DNA from: JAAYDI01 sp052034005
Lineage (GTDB): Bacteria > Planctomycetota > Planctomycetia > Pirellulales > Pirellulaceae
Assembly: GCA_052034005.1 (NCBI GenBank)
Contig: JBPOJB010000029.1
Span: forward strand, 62,001-126,000
DNA length: 64,000 nt
Reading direction: 5' to 3'
The position numbers and the translations under genes were made by a program. Below the pieces are notes generated by a model that was not told where the DNA came from, did not search any database, and saw only the letters and a program-made list of their open reading frames with translations. Each line of letters starts with the position of its first letter. Positions within the stretch are counted from its first letter, which is position 1. Shown here piece by piece: positions 46,828 to 55,053 of this stretch.

Positions 46828-48429
46828 TTACATCAATTCCTCGATGCTGCTGATCAACCGGTCGATCACGGCCAGGTCGGTTTTCGGGTTGTAGATGACT
46901 GCTTTCCACGCGGGCAGTGGGATGCCGTGCGGCCGGTAGCCCATGCAGGTCGTGAAGGTGAGGCGCGCGTCGCACGCGGGATCGAGCGTCGCCTCGCGTT
47001 TCTCGAACAGCCGCTGGATCTCCTTGAAGTAGCGCAGGCACTCGTCGGCGCCGAGCGAACCATCCTGGATGCGCTGGTAGATCTCGTCCGCGTTGCGCCC
47101 GTGCGGCAGGACCCACCAGACCACGGCCGGACCCGGCGTGCCCTGGTTCAGGACCTTGCAGTAATCGAGCCGCGCGACGCGTTCCTTGAGCACGCGCGCC
47201 ATGTCGATCGCGTTGGCCACCAGCAGCTGATATCCCAGCAAGCCGATGCCGTTGAGCGACGCCATGACGGTGTACGGGCCGATCGCCGGGCGGGAGCACT
47301 CGAGCGTGAACAGGGCCGGGTCGTGCCGGTAGTCAGCTTCACAGAAGTACGGCACTTCCTGCACGGTGCGGAACAGCCGGGCCAGATCGTTGCGCCGATT
47401 CACGATGAAAGCGCTCGACGGGTAGTGCCCCCAACCCATCTTGTGGAAGTCGATGGTCACGGAATCGGCGTGGCGGAACCCGGCCGCCAGCTGCTGCGCC
47501 TGCTCGATCAACGGCAACGTCCGTTCATCCAGGTTCAGCAGGTTCTTTCGCGTGTCGTACTCGGTCAGAAAACACAGGGTCCAGCCGGCGGCGGCATCCA
47601 CGTGCAGATGCGGAGTCACCGCCGAATGCTGTTGGGCGACTCGATCCGTAATCTCTCGGATCGCCTGGATGTCGTCGATGCCGAACGCGTCCGTGCTGCC
47701 GAACGTGGCGATCACGAACGCCACGCGCGCGCCGTCCCGGTAGAGTCCGTGGAGCGTCTCCTCGAGGAGATCCAGCCGCATGGCACACGCCTGGTCAGTC
47801 GGCACGGCATGCAGGTTGCTGGTGCCGATGCCCAGCCAGCCGGCCAGGGTGACGTTCGAGTAATGGGCCGCCTCGGAGACCACGCCCACGACCCGATGGT
47901 TGCTCAGGCCGTCGCGCATCGCATGCGGCACGACCTTCTCGATGCCCAGCTTCCCGCCGTAGAGGTTCGAGATCGTGCCGCCCATGGTGAACACGCCCCA
48001 GGGCGAATCGGTGTGGTAGAAGATCAAGTTCGCCAGGGCGGTGATCGCCTTCACCTCCAACTCGTTCGACCGCAGACAGTACGTGTCCACGCACAGGTTG
48101 GGGTTCTTGAGCAGGCAGGCGAGCGCGCCGATGAGCGACGCGAAATTGGGCGGGCCTTTGACGTTCTCCAGGTGCAGTTTCGAATACCAGCCGTCGGTGC
48201 CCCAGAAGAACGGGAAGATCGCGTCGCGCGCGTCTTTGAGGTTCCCGGGGAGCGTGTGGATCTCGGGGTTCACCTGCGCGGTCTCGTAATTGCGCGACAT
48301 CAAGCCGCCCGGCCACAACGTCGACTCGGCCTCCATCGCCGACAGCAGCTCGTTGAAGATCTCCGATATCTGCTGGCGATCGCACACGAAGAAGGTGTTG
48401 ATGAGCTGGTCGAGCTGCTGGCGGTCCAT
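46828..48429 (-). CDS. Group II PLP-dependent amino-acid decarboxylase
   Basis: A 533-residue protein of the glutamate/aromatic amino-acid decarboxylase family. The PLP lysine is in SVTIDFHKMGWGHYPSS, the cofactor-stacking histidine in SEAAHYSN, and PHLHVDAAAGWTLCF holds the pyridine-binding aspartate. GVFTMGGTISNLYGG is the typical T-S-G-G-like segment with a substitution. The substrate (glutamate, aspartate, tyrosine or other) is not assignable. The ATG at 48429 follows GGGAGGG at correct spacing; the frame is open upstream but lacks such a site. The nearest amino-acid enzyme is tyrosine phenol-lyase, far away. Confidence 0.85.
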   Translation of the reverse strand: MDRQQLDQLINTFFVCDRQQISEIFNELLSAMEAESTLWPGGLMSRNYETAQVNPEIHTLPGNLKDARDAIFPFFWGTDGWYSKLHLENVKGPPNFASLIGALACLLKNPNLCVDTYCLRSNELEVKAITALANLIFYHTDSPWGVFTMGGTISNLYGGKLGIEKVVPHAMRDGLSNHRVVGVVSEAAHYSNVTLAGWLGIGTSNLHAVPTDQACAMRLDLLEETLHGLYRDGARVAFVIATFGSTDAFGIDDIQAIREITDRVAQQHSAVTPHLHVDAAAGWTLCFLTEYDTRKNLLNLDERTLPLIEQAQQLAAGFRHADSVTIDFHKMGWGHYPSSAFIVNRRNDLARLFRTVQEVPYFCEADYRHDPALFTLECSRPAIGPYTVMASLNGIGLLGYQLLVANAIDMARVLKERVARLDYCKVLNQGTPGPAVVWWVLPHGRNADEIYQRIQDGSLGADECLRYFKEIQRLFEKREATLDPACDARLTFTTCMGYRPHGIPLPAWKAVIYNPKTDLAVIDRLISSIEELM

Positions 48430-48623
48430 GGCGCGTCCCTCCCGAGGCGGATGGTGGTGGCCCAACACTCCTCTAACAGAATTCCGGCAGATCGTCGAGT
48501 GGCGGAGGCGACCGATCCCATTCACCCTGTCCATCTCGTCTCATGTCCGAAGCAGACGGGATGAACGGGATGGTCGGGATGGCACGTGTATCCATGCGGG
48601 TCGCTTACCGCGTGCTGAGCGGC

Positions 48624-48629
48624 TACAAT
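48624..48629 (+). promoter_or_regulatory. Possible -10 element (TACAAT) for the PQQ-like gene
   Basis: GAGCGGCTACAATCG lies 48 bases before the ATG at 48677, in the same context as the element before efp. No -35 is visible. Confidence 0.45.
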
Positions 48630-48676
48630 CGGGGGCGGAGTTCGGGCTTGAAGACACACCATCCGGATCCCTCCCC

Positions 48677-49924
48677 ATGCGGTCCTGCGCTGTCCGTTCC
48701 CTGCTGCTTCCGCTCACGGTCCTGTGCGTCGCCCCCGCGCTTGCCCAGGAGTGGACGCGTTTCCGCGGTCCCAATGGTACGGGCGCGAGTGATGCGCAGT
48801 CGATCCCCGCGACGTGGACCGAGTCGGACTACCGGTGGAAGACGAAGCTGCCTGGTAAAGGCCACGGGTCGCCCGTCGTGTGGGGCGAGCGATTGTTCGT
48901 GTTGAGCGCAGATCCGGATACCGCGACGCGGTACGTGATTTGCGTCCACACCGGCGCCGGGAACATCCTCTGGCAGCGCGACTATGCCGCCGCCAAACAT
49001 GCACTCAGCGCGCTGAACAGCTACGCCACGAGCACTCCAGCCGTGGACGAGCAACGCGTGTATGTGGCCTGGGCCAGCGGCGATCACCTGCTGCTGCGAG
49101 CGCTGGATCACGACGGCCGCGACGTCTGGGAGCGGGACCTGGGAGAATACGTCTGCGAACACGGCTTCGGCGGTTCTCCGATCGTCTACGAGGACCTCGT
49201 GATCCTCGTGAATTCGCAGCAGGCGGAAGAGCTGGAGCCGAACCAGGAGCCGGGCACGAGTTCCGTGATGGCGTTTGACCGGGAGACGGGCCAGCTGCGC
49301 TGGCAGACTCCCCGCACCGTGGCACGCGTCTGCTACTCGACGCCCTGCATCTATCAGCCGCCGGGCGCGCCGCCTCAGCTGATCTGCTGCGACAAAGGTC
49401 ACGGATTCTACAGCCTCGACCCGCGCACCGGCGCCGAGAACTGGTCGCTGCCCGTCTTCACGATGCGCACCGTGGCGTCGCCTATCCTCGTCGGCGACCT
49501 GGTATTCGGCAGCGCCGGCTCGGGGGGCGGCGGTCACTACCTGGTGGCTGCACGGATAGGGAACCCACCTCAGGAAGTGTACCGCGTGAAGCAGCCGGCG
49601 CCGTACATCACGACCTGCATCGCACGCGGCGACTTGGTGTTCATGTACGTGGATCGAGGGATTGTCAGCTGTATGCAGGCGGCCGATGGCAAGATCGTGT
49701 GGACCAAACGGATGCCCAATGGATTCTCCGGTTCGCCCGTGCTGGTCGACGGCCGACTGTACGCCATCGACAATGGTGGCGATGTGTTGGTGCTCGCCGC
49801 CGAGCGCGAATTCCAGGAACTCGGCCGCGTGCCGCTGGGCGAACCCAGCCGCGCTACGCCCGCCATCTCCGGCGGACGCATGTTCCTACGGACCGAGTCG
49901 CAGCTGTTCTGTGTTGGCGGCTAG
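48677..49924 (+). CDS. Secreted PQQ-like beta-propeller repeat protein
   Basis: A 415-residue protein with a signal peptide (LLLPLTVLCVAPALAQ). WTRFRGPNGTGAS, directly after cleavage, is the classic start of planctomycete PQQ-binding-like propellers. Blades follow as GSPVVWGERLFVLSADP, STPAVDEQRVYVAWASG, GSPIVYEDLVILVNSQ, ASPILVGDLVFGSAGSG, GSPVLVDGRLYAIDNGG and ATPAISGGRMFLRTESQL. PQQ-ligand residues of alcohol dehydrogenases are absent, so a binding or scaffold role is more likely. It is convergent with the DUF1810 gene, seven bases apart. Confidence 0.88.
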   Translation: MRSCAVRSLLLPLTVLCVAPALAQEWTRFRGPNGTGASDAQSIPATWTESDYRWKTKLPGKGHGSPVVWGERLFVLSADPDTATRYVICVHTGAGNILWQRDYAAAKHALSALNSYATSTPAVDEQRVYVAWASGDHLLLRALDHDGRDVWERDLGEYVCEHGFGGSPIVYEDLVILVNSQQAEELEPNQEPGTSSVMAFDRETGQLRWQTPRTVARVCYSTPCIYQPPGAPPQLICCDKGHGFYSLDPRTGAENWSLPVFTMRTVASPILVGDLVFGSAGSGGGGHYLVAARIGNPPQEVYRVKQPAPYITTCIARGDLVFMYVDRGIVSCMQAADGKIVWTKRMPNGFSGSPVLVDGRLYAIDNGGDVLVLAAEREFQELGRVPLGEPSRATPAISGGRMFLRTESQLFCVGG

Positions 49925-49931
49925 CGATCGG

Positions 49932-50372
49932 TCACGTTTCACCGGGTCCGATGCCGGCCAGCCGGAGTGTCTGGGCATCGCGCTGGCCACCATAGTACTT
50001 GTCCAGCAACCGCTCGAACACGGATCCTGCGGGTGAGACGCACGCGAACAGCGTGGCACAGGACCTGAGCTTCAGATCGTCGGGGGATCCGAGAATCTCG
50101 TACGCCGAGCGCCGTTCGATGCGGAGCACAGCCTCGGCGCATTCCACCAGCCGCGGCCCGAGGACCGGGTGGCGCAGATAGGCCTCAGCTTCCGCGACGC
50201 TCTTGATCGCGTACCGTTTGGAGATCGAACTGAATCCCAGCCCGTCATACTGCGGGAAGATGTACCATATCCAATGCGACCGCTTCCGGCCGCTCCGCAG
50301 CTCCGCGAGCGCCTGTTCGTAGTCGTCTTCCTGCGCCAGCACAAAGCGGTTCAGGTCGTACGGGTCGGCCAT
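49932..50372 (-). CDS. DUF1810 family protein
   Basis: A 146-residue cytoplasmic protein that matches DUF1810: DPYDLNRFVLAQEDDYEQAL at the N-terminus, SHWIWYIFPQYDGLGFSSIS, and LFACVSPAGSVFERLLDKYY near the C-terminus. Function unknown; family members are small alpha-helical proteins sometimes called calpastatin-like by annotation transfer. The ATG at 50372 is chosen because AGAAGGA lies nine bases upstream; an earlier in-frame ATG at 50399 lacks a site. Confidence 0.88.
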   Translation of the reverse strand: MADPYDLNRFVLAQEDDYEQALAELRSGRKRSHWIWYIFPQYDGLGFSSISKRYAIKSVAEAEAYLRHPVLGPRLVECAEAVLRIERRSAYEILGSPDDLKLRSCATLFACVSPAGSVFERLLDKYYGGQRDAQTLRLAGIGPGET

Positions 50373-51138
50373 CTTGCCGGGTCCTTCTGTGCCTGTCATA
50401 AGTCTGATTCCGGTTGAGGAAATGACGAGGCGTGCATGTCAGTCGACTTCGCGGGCGGCATAGAATCGCGTCACACAACCACATCCTCCCCCGCTGTTCC
50501 AGCCATCGCCTGACGCCTCAGGTTCCAAACTCACCGACGCTCCCGGGCGGAACTTGAGCGCTCACCACTATAACATGAACAGCGTGCCTGCTCTCCGTCG
50601 GCGTGCGTGTAGGGTGGTGAAAATCGGGGAAAACTTCGCCTGTCCTGCTTTGGGAAGATTTGTTCCATGGGTGATCGTCTCTGGACGTCGATGAGCCAGC
50701 CCGTCTGGCCGTACCGGCGGGATAGGGACGCATGAATACGCCTGGGATTAGCGCCGTCCCGTTGGGACTCGGGTCTGGTGGGTGGACGCGACCCAGGGCT
50801 GCGGCCCGGCTCGCACCGCTCGCCGGGCCTGCGCCCTAGGCTGTGATACAGCTGTCCCTTCGGGACGGAAGAGACCGACTTTGAGTCGCCGCTGGGCACG
50901 GACAAGTCGTAGAGGGCCAGAGCAGGCGCAAAGCAGGTTAGATGGGACGCGGAACACCAACGACAAACGTTAACCGCAAAAACACGCGGGTTCTTTCACG
51001 TCGCCGTGGCGAACGGCACGACACGTGCAGCAGCGCCGAAAGCGCGCTGCAGGCTGGGCCGCAGGCGTCGCCTAACGTCTTGTCGGTGCGAGACTTGACA
51101 GCAAAAGCGCCACATCCTGCGAGACGTGGCGAGCGAGC
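50373..51138. other. Gene-free region between DUF1810 and tRNA-Ser
   Basis: About 765 bases. No convincing gene is seen. A short minus-strand stretch around 50640 reads DRRSFPRF, recalling a PilZ-domain start, but it is soon frameshifted. A hairpin cluster lies at 50755-50868, and a perfect 7-bp hairpin (GCAGCGC 51030-51036, GCGCTGC 51044-51050) lies near the tRNA. Confidence 0.5.
50755..50868. repeat. Cluster of three palindromes (REP-like intergenic element)
   Basis: Three hairpins lie together: GTCCCGTTGGGAC (50756-50768); a long imperfect palindrome from CCCAGGGCTGCGGCCCGGC to GCCGGGCCTGCGCCCTAGG (about 50791-50840); and GTCCCTTCGGGAC (about 50854-50866). The string CCC-AGGG...CCTAGGCTGTGATA, then CCCTTCGGG, resembles intergenic palindromes I recall across planctomycete genomes. 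That they belong to one dispersed family is from memory. Confidence 0.55.
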
Positions 51139-51219
51139 GGAGGGCACGGGACTCGAACCCGCAACCCCTTACGGGGCACCTCATTTCCAATGAGGCCGCT
51201 AGCCATTCGCTTACCCTCC
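51139..51219 (-). tRNA. tRNA-Ser (anticodon GGA)
   Basis: An 81-base tRNA on the minus strand. The acceptor stem is GGAGGGT/GCCCTCC, the anticodon stem CCTCA/TGAGG with loop TTGGAAA (anticodon GGA at 51188-51186), and a class II variable arm has CCCC-GTAA-GGGG. The T arm is GCGGG-TTCGAGT-CCCGT. CCA is not encoded. Position 8 is A rather than the near-universal U and the D stem is weak, which is unusual. It lies 26 bases downstream of the rho stop on the same strand. Confidence 0.85.
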
Positions 51220-51245
51220 AGGGGCGCGCCGGAATGAACCGAGCT

Positions 51246-52514
51246 TCAGTCCAGCACTTTCGCGCCGCTGATGAGTTTGATGAACTCGGCGTTCGTGCGG
51301 AACCGGCTCAACTGTTTGGTCAGTTGTTCCATGGCATCCACGTGGTGCATCGATGTGAGCGTGCGGCGCAGCATGGTCACCGCATGCAGGGTCTCGGGGT
51401 CCAGCAGCAGCTCTTCGCGGCGCGTGCCGGACTGGGAGATGTCGATGGCGGGCCAGACGCGGCGGTCTGCCAGTTTGCGGTCCAGCACCAGTTCCATGTT
51501 CCCGGTGCCTTTGAACTCCTGGAATATCAGCTCGTCCATGCGGCTGCCCGTGTCGATCAAGGCCGTGCCGACCACGGTCAGCGAACCGCCTTCCTCGAAC
51601 GCGCGGGCGGTGGCGAACAGTTTCTTGGGGATGTCCATCGCCTTGATGTCCACGCCGCCGCTCATCGTTCGCCCGGTGTTGCCCACCCACTTGTTGAACG
51701 CGCGGGCCAGGCGGGTGATCGAGTCGAGCAGGAGGAACACATCCTGGCCCATTTCGGCCAGTCGCCGGCAGCGCTCGACGATCAACTGCGACAGCCGCAC
51801 GTGGCTCTCCACATCCTGGTCCAGGCTGCTGGCCACCACCTCGCCGTCGACGTTCCGCCGCATGTCGGTGACTTCTTCCGGTCGCTCGTCGATCAGCAGC
51901 ACGATCAACTTGACGTTCTTGTGGTTCGTCGAGACGCCCAGGCTGATATGTTGGAGCATGATCGTCTTGCCGGTGCGGGGCGGCGCGACGATCAGCGCCC
52001 GCTGGCCCTTGCCCAGCGGCGTGAGCAGGTCCATGACGCGGGTGGTCAGCGGTTGGGGGCCGACCTCCAACTGCAACCATTCCTCGGGATTGATCGGCGT
52101 GAGTTCGTCGAACGACTTGACGTTCACATAGTCGTCCGGCGGGATGCCGTCCACTTCGGTGATCTCGCGCAGCCGAGGCCCCTGTTGCTTGCGCGCCTGT
52201 TGCACCATGCCTTTGATCATCAGCCCGGGACGCAGGCCGTACTTCTCGATCATCGTGCCGGGCACGAACGGGTCGGTACGCTCCCGCGAATAATTGTTGT
52301 CCGGGCTCCGCAAGAAGCCGTATCCGTTGGGGTGCAGTTCGAGCAGGCCGTAGCCGGGCTCCAACGGTGCATCCGGGTTTTCCACGGGTTCCACGTCCAC
52401 TGGGCGCCTCACCGCGTCCGGCGGCCGCCGCCGCCGTCGAGCTCTGCCATTGTTGGATGAACGCCCCGAGCCATGATTGAGGCCCGGTTTACTGCGTTGC
52501 TTCTTTTTCCCCAT
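51246..52514 (-). CDS. rho: Transcription termination factor Rho
   Basis: A 422-residue RNA-dependent ATPase that terminates transcription. An Arg-rich N-terminal stretch (residues 1-35, RARRRRRPP) precedes the RNA-binding domain GLLELHPNGYGFLRSPDNNY. The ATPase has Walker A APPRTGKTIML, LIDERPEEVTDM, Walker B VFLLLDSITRLARAFN, and the ring-contact TGSRMDELIFQEFKGTGN. All active-site segments look intact. AGGTGGAG lies immediately before the ATG. tRNA-Ser follows it downstream. Confidence 0.98.
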   Translation of the reverse strand: MGKKKQRSKPGLNHGSGRSSNNGRARRRRRPPDAVRRPVDVEPVENPDAPLEPGYGLLELHPNGYGFLRSPDNNYSRERTDPFVPGTMIEKYGLRPGLMIKGMVQQARKQQGPRLREITEVDGIPPDDYVNVKSFDELTPINPEEWLQLEVGPQPLTTRVMDLLTPLGKGQRALIVAPPRTGKTIMLQHISLGVSTNHKNVKLIVLLIDERPEEVTDMRRNVDGEVVASSLDQDVESHVRLSQLIVERCRRLAEMGQDVFLLLDSITRLARAFNKWVGNTGRTMSGGVDIKAMDIPKKLFATARAFEEGGSLTVVGTALIDTGSRMDELIFQEFKGTGNMELVLDRKLADRRVWPAIDISQSGTRREELLLDPETLHAVTMLRRTLTSMHHVDAMEQLTKQLSRFRTNAEFIKLISGAKVLD

Positions 52515-53319
52515 GCTCCACCTAGAAGGTGCCCGCCTGCGCCCATCCGGAGGTTGAACCGGGCGCCGGGCATCTCCTCGAAGAACTCAAAAAAAACATG
52601 CGGTCAGGCCATCATGCCCGACGCGTCGACAGGGCCGCCAAAAAACTCCCAGCCCCGCTGAACTCAATCCAATGCTCTGATTGTCCAGACTCAGAAGGGC
52701 CCCGCCTCGCGTGCGCGTCGCACACCAGGCGTGACCGACCGGAGTAAAGCTACTAACGCGAGATCACGACTGCACCGCCCCGCGGAGCGGCAAGACCTTC
52801 TTCAGCGCGCTGCGGCTGGATAGCTTCTCGATCCCCGACGGGCCACCCGCACTGGCCTCCCGCCGTCCGTCATCCGTCGACTCCGTGGACTAGCACCGCC
52901 GTTGGAGGTTCGTCGCACCCTTCAACTGAGGACACTCTCGAGAAGCGCCACCCCCTCGGATAAACCCGACTTGGTCGCAGGCAAAGCAGCTTAGCCAAGG
53001 GGTGCCCGATTTTCACTGCATTAGGCAAGCAGCGCCTACAATGCATGGCAGAAGTCTGCTAACAACGGCATCATACTCATGTCTTCGTCCGTGTCAAGCG
53101 CTGGCTGCACCCAAACGGCATAATTTGGCCAGTTTTTTCCGAATGTCCCGTTTCGGGATCTTACCCTGCGGACGACCGCACGCTGCAGAGAAACCCACCC
53201 ATCCGGCATTTTTTCTGCAACCCGCACGACCCGAATACCGATAAGGGGATCTGAGCGCAGGGCTGCCCGCGCTGGGCGAGCGTGCCTGCATCTGCCCGTT
53301 TGGAGAGGAAGGTCAGCTC
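52515..53319. other. Gene-free divergent region between rho and the thioredoxin/YHS gene
   Basis: About 800 bases with no gene I can support. GCGCCTACAATG at 53033-53044 (plus strand) contains TACAAT and could be a -10 element for the thioredoxin/YHS gene, with a long leader. CCCGTTTCGGG at 53146-53156 is a small hairpin. On the rho side, an A-rich run (52588-52596) is present. The rho leader may lie here. Confidence 0.45.
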
Positions 53320-54789
53320 ATGGGTGGGGCGAGACGTTTTCGACTACTACTGCCGGCGGCAGCCGTGTTCCTGGTCTGTCACAGTCACCTGACGGCTCAG
53401 GGCCCATATCCGACCGGTTGGGCCGACGGGGCTGTGCCGCCGACGGTGGCGACGAGCCGGGACCGCATTGAATGGATTGGGAACTGGCCCCAGGCCCAGG
53501 CCCTGGCCGCGCGGCACCAACGCCTCGTGCTCGTCCACTTCTGGAGCCCGGACTGCAGCGCGTGCGTGAAGCTCGAACGGTCTGTGTTCAATCAGCCGGA
53601 GTGCATCCGAGCGGTCAACACCAATTACATTCCGTGGAAGGTCAACGTGGCGGAGAACCCGGCCGTGGCGCGCGACTTGCGCGTCGATCGCTGGCCGACC
53701 GACATCATCCTGTCCGCGTCCGGTCAGGAGCTGTACCGCGGTCCCAGTTCGCCGGACGTCTACCAGTACACGGCCCGGTTGGACCAGATCGCCGCCCATG
53801 CCCGACTCAATATGCCGGCGGGGGTCGACTCGGGCGCGACGGCCCAGTGGCCCAGCAGCCCGGGTGCAAACCCGCCACCGGCCACGCCGACCGGCGCGAC
53901 CGCTCAGTGGTCGCCGGCCACCGGCCCCTACGGCTCGTCGCCGACCACTGGCCCTTACGGCTCGTCGCTCGCCACCGGGCCCATCGGCAGCACCGTGGGC
54001 CCGCCCGCCGCCGAAGAGCCGAGTCGCGCGGCACCGGCACAGCCCGCTTATGTCACCAATCAGTGGGCCGCGCCGCAGCCGCCCACGGCCCCGCAGCCCG
54101 CCGCCCAGCCCGCGGCGGCTCAGCCACCCATCGCGGAACAACGGGCCGCCTTCACCACGCCCTATGGCGGTGAGTTTCAGTTGCCGACCGGGTCCGTGCC
54201 GACCGAGCCGGCCGCGGGTGCCTCCAGCGCGTTTCCCGCCGGGTCATCCTGGCCAGCAGCCGCCACTTCGGCGGCAGCCGACCCGAGCGTCGGGCCGTCG
54301 GCCCAGAGCCCCGCCACCACCATGCCGACCCCATCCTCCGCGGCCGTTCCCCATGCGGATCCTCCGGTGCTGGGGCCGCCCCGCAGCGTCGACTCGCCGT
54401 CCGCGCCACCCATGGCCGACGTCACGGCGCTGGGACTGGATGGCTACTGCCCGGTGACGCTTGCCGAGCAGGAGAAATGGGTCAAGGGTGATCCGAAATG
54501 GGGTGCCCGGCACCGCGGACGATTGTACTTGTTCGTGGGTCCGGAGCAGCAGCAACGTTTCCTGGAGAACTTCAACAAGTATGCGCCGGCCCTCTCCGGT
54601 TACGACCCGGTCCAGTACAGCGACCATGGGTTGCTCGTGGACGGCAAGCGGGCGCATGGTGTGTTCTATCGAGGCCAGATCTACCTGTTTGCCGACGAGG
54701 CTGCGCTCCAGCAGTTCTGGGCCGGTCCCGAACGTTACGCATCCGCAGTGCGCGCCGAGCAGGAGCGCAGCGCGATGCGGACGCGTTGA
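53320..54789 (+). CDS. Exported thioredoxin-like protein with Pro/Ala linker and YHS-like C-terminal domain
   Basis: A 489-residue protein. A signal peptide covers residues 1-27 (LLLPAAAVFLVCHSHLTAQG). Residues 45-160 are a thioredoxin-like fold with LVLVHFWSPDCSACVKLERS (CSAC redox pair), WKVNVAENPAVARDLRVDRW and PTDIILSASGQEL. Residues 165-370 are a low-complexity Pro/Ala/Ser linker with TGPYGSS repeats. Residues 370-475 hold two YHS-like units (LDGYCPVTLAEQEKWVKGDP; YDPVQYSDHGLLVDGKRAHG), with GRLYLFVGPEQQQRFLENFN. A periplasmic redox or metal-handling role is inferred. GGAGAGGAAGG precedes the ATG. Confidence 0.8.
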   Translation: MGGARRFRLLLPAAAVFLVCHSHLTAQGPYPTGWADGAVPPTVATSRDRIEWIGNWPQAQALAARHQRLVLVHFWSPDCSACVKLERSVFNQPECIRAVNTNYIPWKVNVAENPAVARDLRVDRWPTDIILSASGQELYRGPSSPDVYQYTARLDQIAAHARLNMPAGVDSGATAQWPSSPGANPPPATPTGATAQWSPATGPYGSSPTTGPYGSSLATGPIGSTVGPPAAEEPSRAAPAQPAYVTNQWAAPQPPTAPQPAAQPAAAQPPIAEQRAAFTTPYGGEFQLPTGSVPTEPAAGASSAFPAGSSWPAAATSAAADPSVGPSAQSPATTMPTPSSAAVPHADPPVLGPPRSVDSPSAPPMADVTALGLDGYCPVTLAEQEKWVKGDPKWGARHRGRLYLFVGPEQQQRFLENFNKYAPALSGYDPVQYSDHGLLVDGKRAHGVFYRGQIYLFADEAALQQFWAGPERYASAVRAEQERSAMRTR

Positions 54790-54816
54790 CCGGTCAGAGG
54801 CCCTCCCGGCCGCGTG

Positions 54817-55053
54817 TCAATCCCACAACTGCCAGCGCAAGCCGGCCAGGAGCGCCACGCCCATCGCCAGCAGGGCCAGTCCGAGGAACGCGTGCAGGAC
54901 GCGTGCGCCGGTGCGTGAGAACCTGGATTCCAGGAACCGGGCGGAGCGCAGCGAGTAGTACCACGGGCAATTGGTCGCGGCGACCACGATCATTCCCGTC
55001 CCGATCAGGGTGGCGACAACGCCGATGAAGAGATCTCCATGGTCGTGCATCAT
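54817..55053 (-). CDS. Small membrane protein coupled to glpK
   Basis: A 78-residue protein with two hydrophobic helices (FIGVVATLIGTGMIVVAATN and LHAFLGLALLAMGVALLAG). The ATG at 55053 overlaps the glpK stop as ATGA, which argues it is a real, translationally coupled gene; a second ATG follows directly. A histidine/aspartate N-terminus (MMHDHGD) precedes the first helix. No family recognised. It might assist glycerol uptake, but that is inferred from position only. Confidence 0.6.
   Translation of the reverse strand: MMHDHGDLFIGVVATLIGTGMIVVAATNCPWYYSLRSARFLESRFSRTGARVLHAFLGLALLAMGVALLAGLRWQLWD

Noticed and set aside
44092..48564. A 1490-codon open frame on the plus strand opposite the DUF6717, beta-helix and decarboxylase genes
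   Set aside because: It runs across three real genes and their gaps, has no domain or signal, and its composition is that of an antisense frame.
50531..50700. A PilZ-like start (DRRSFPRF) on the minus strand
   Set aside because: Only a few residues match; the frame breaks soon after and no RxxxR...DxSxxG pattern follows. It might be a remnant, but that is not supportable.
53002..53244. Small open frames on both strands in the rho-thioredoxin gap
   Set aside because: No ribosome-binding site, no homology that I can recognise, and they overlap each other on opposite strands.
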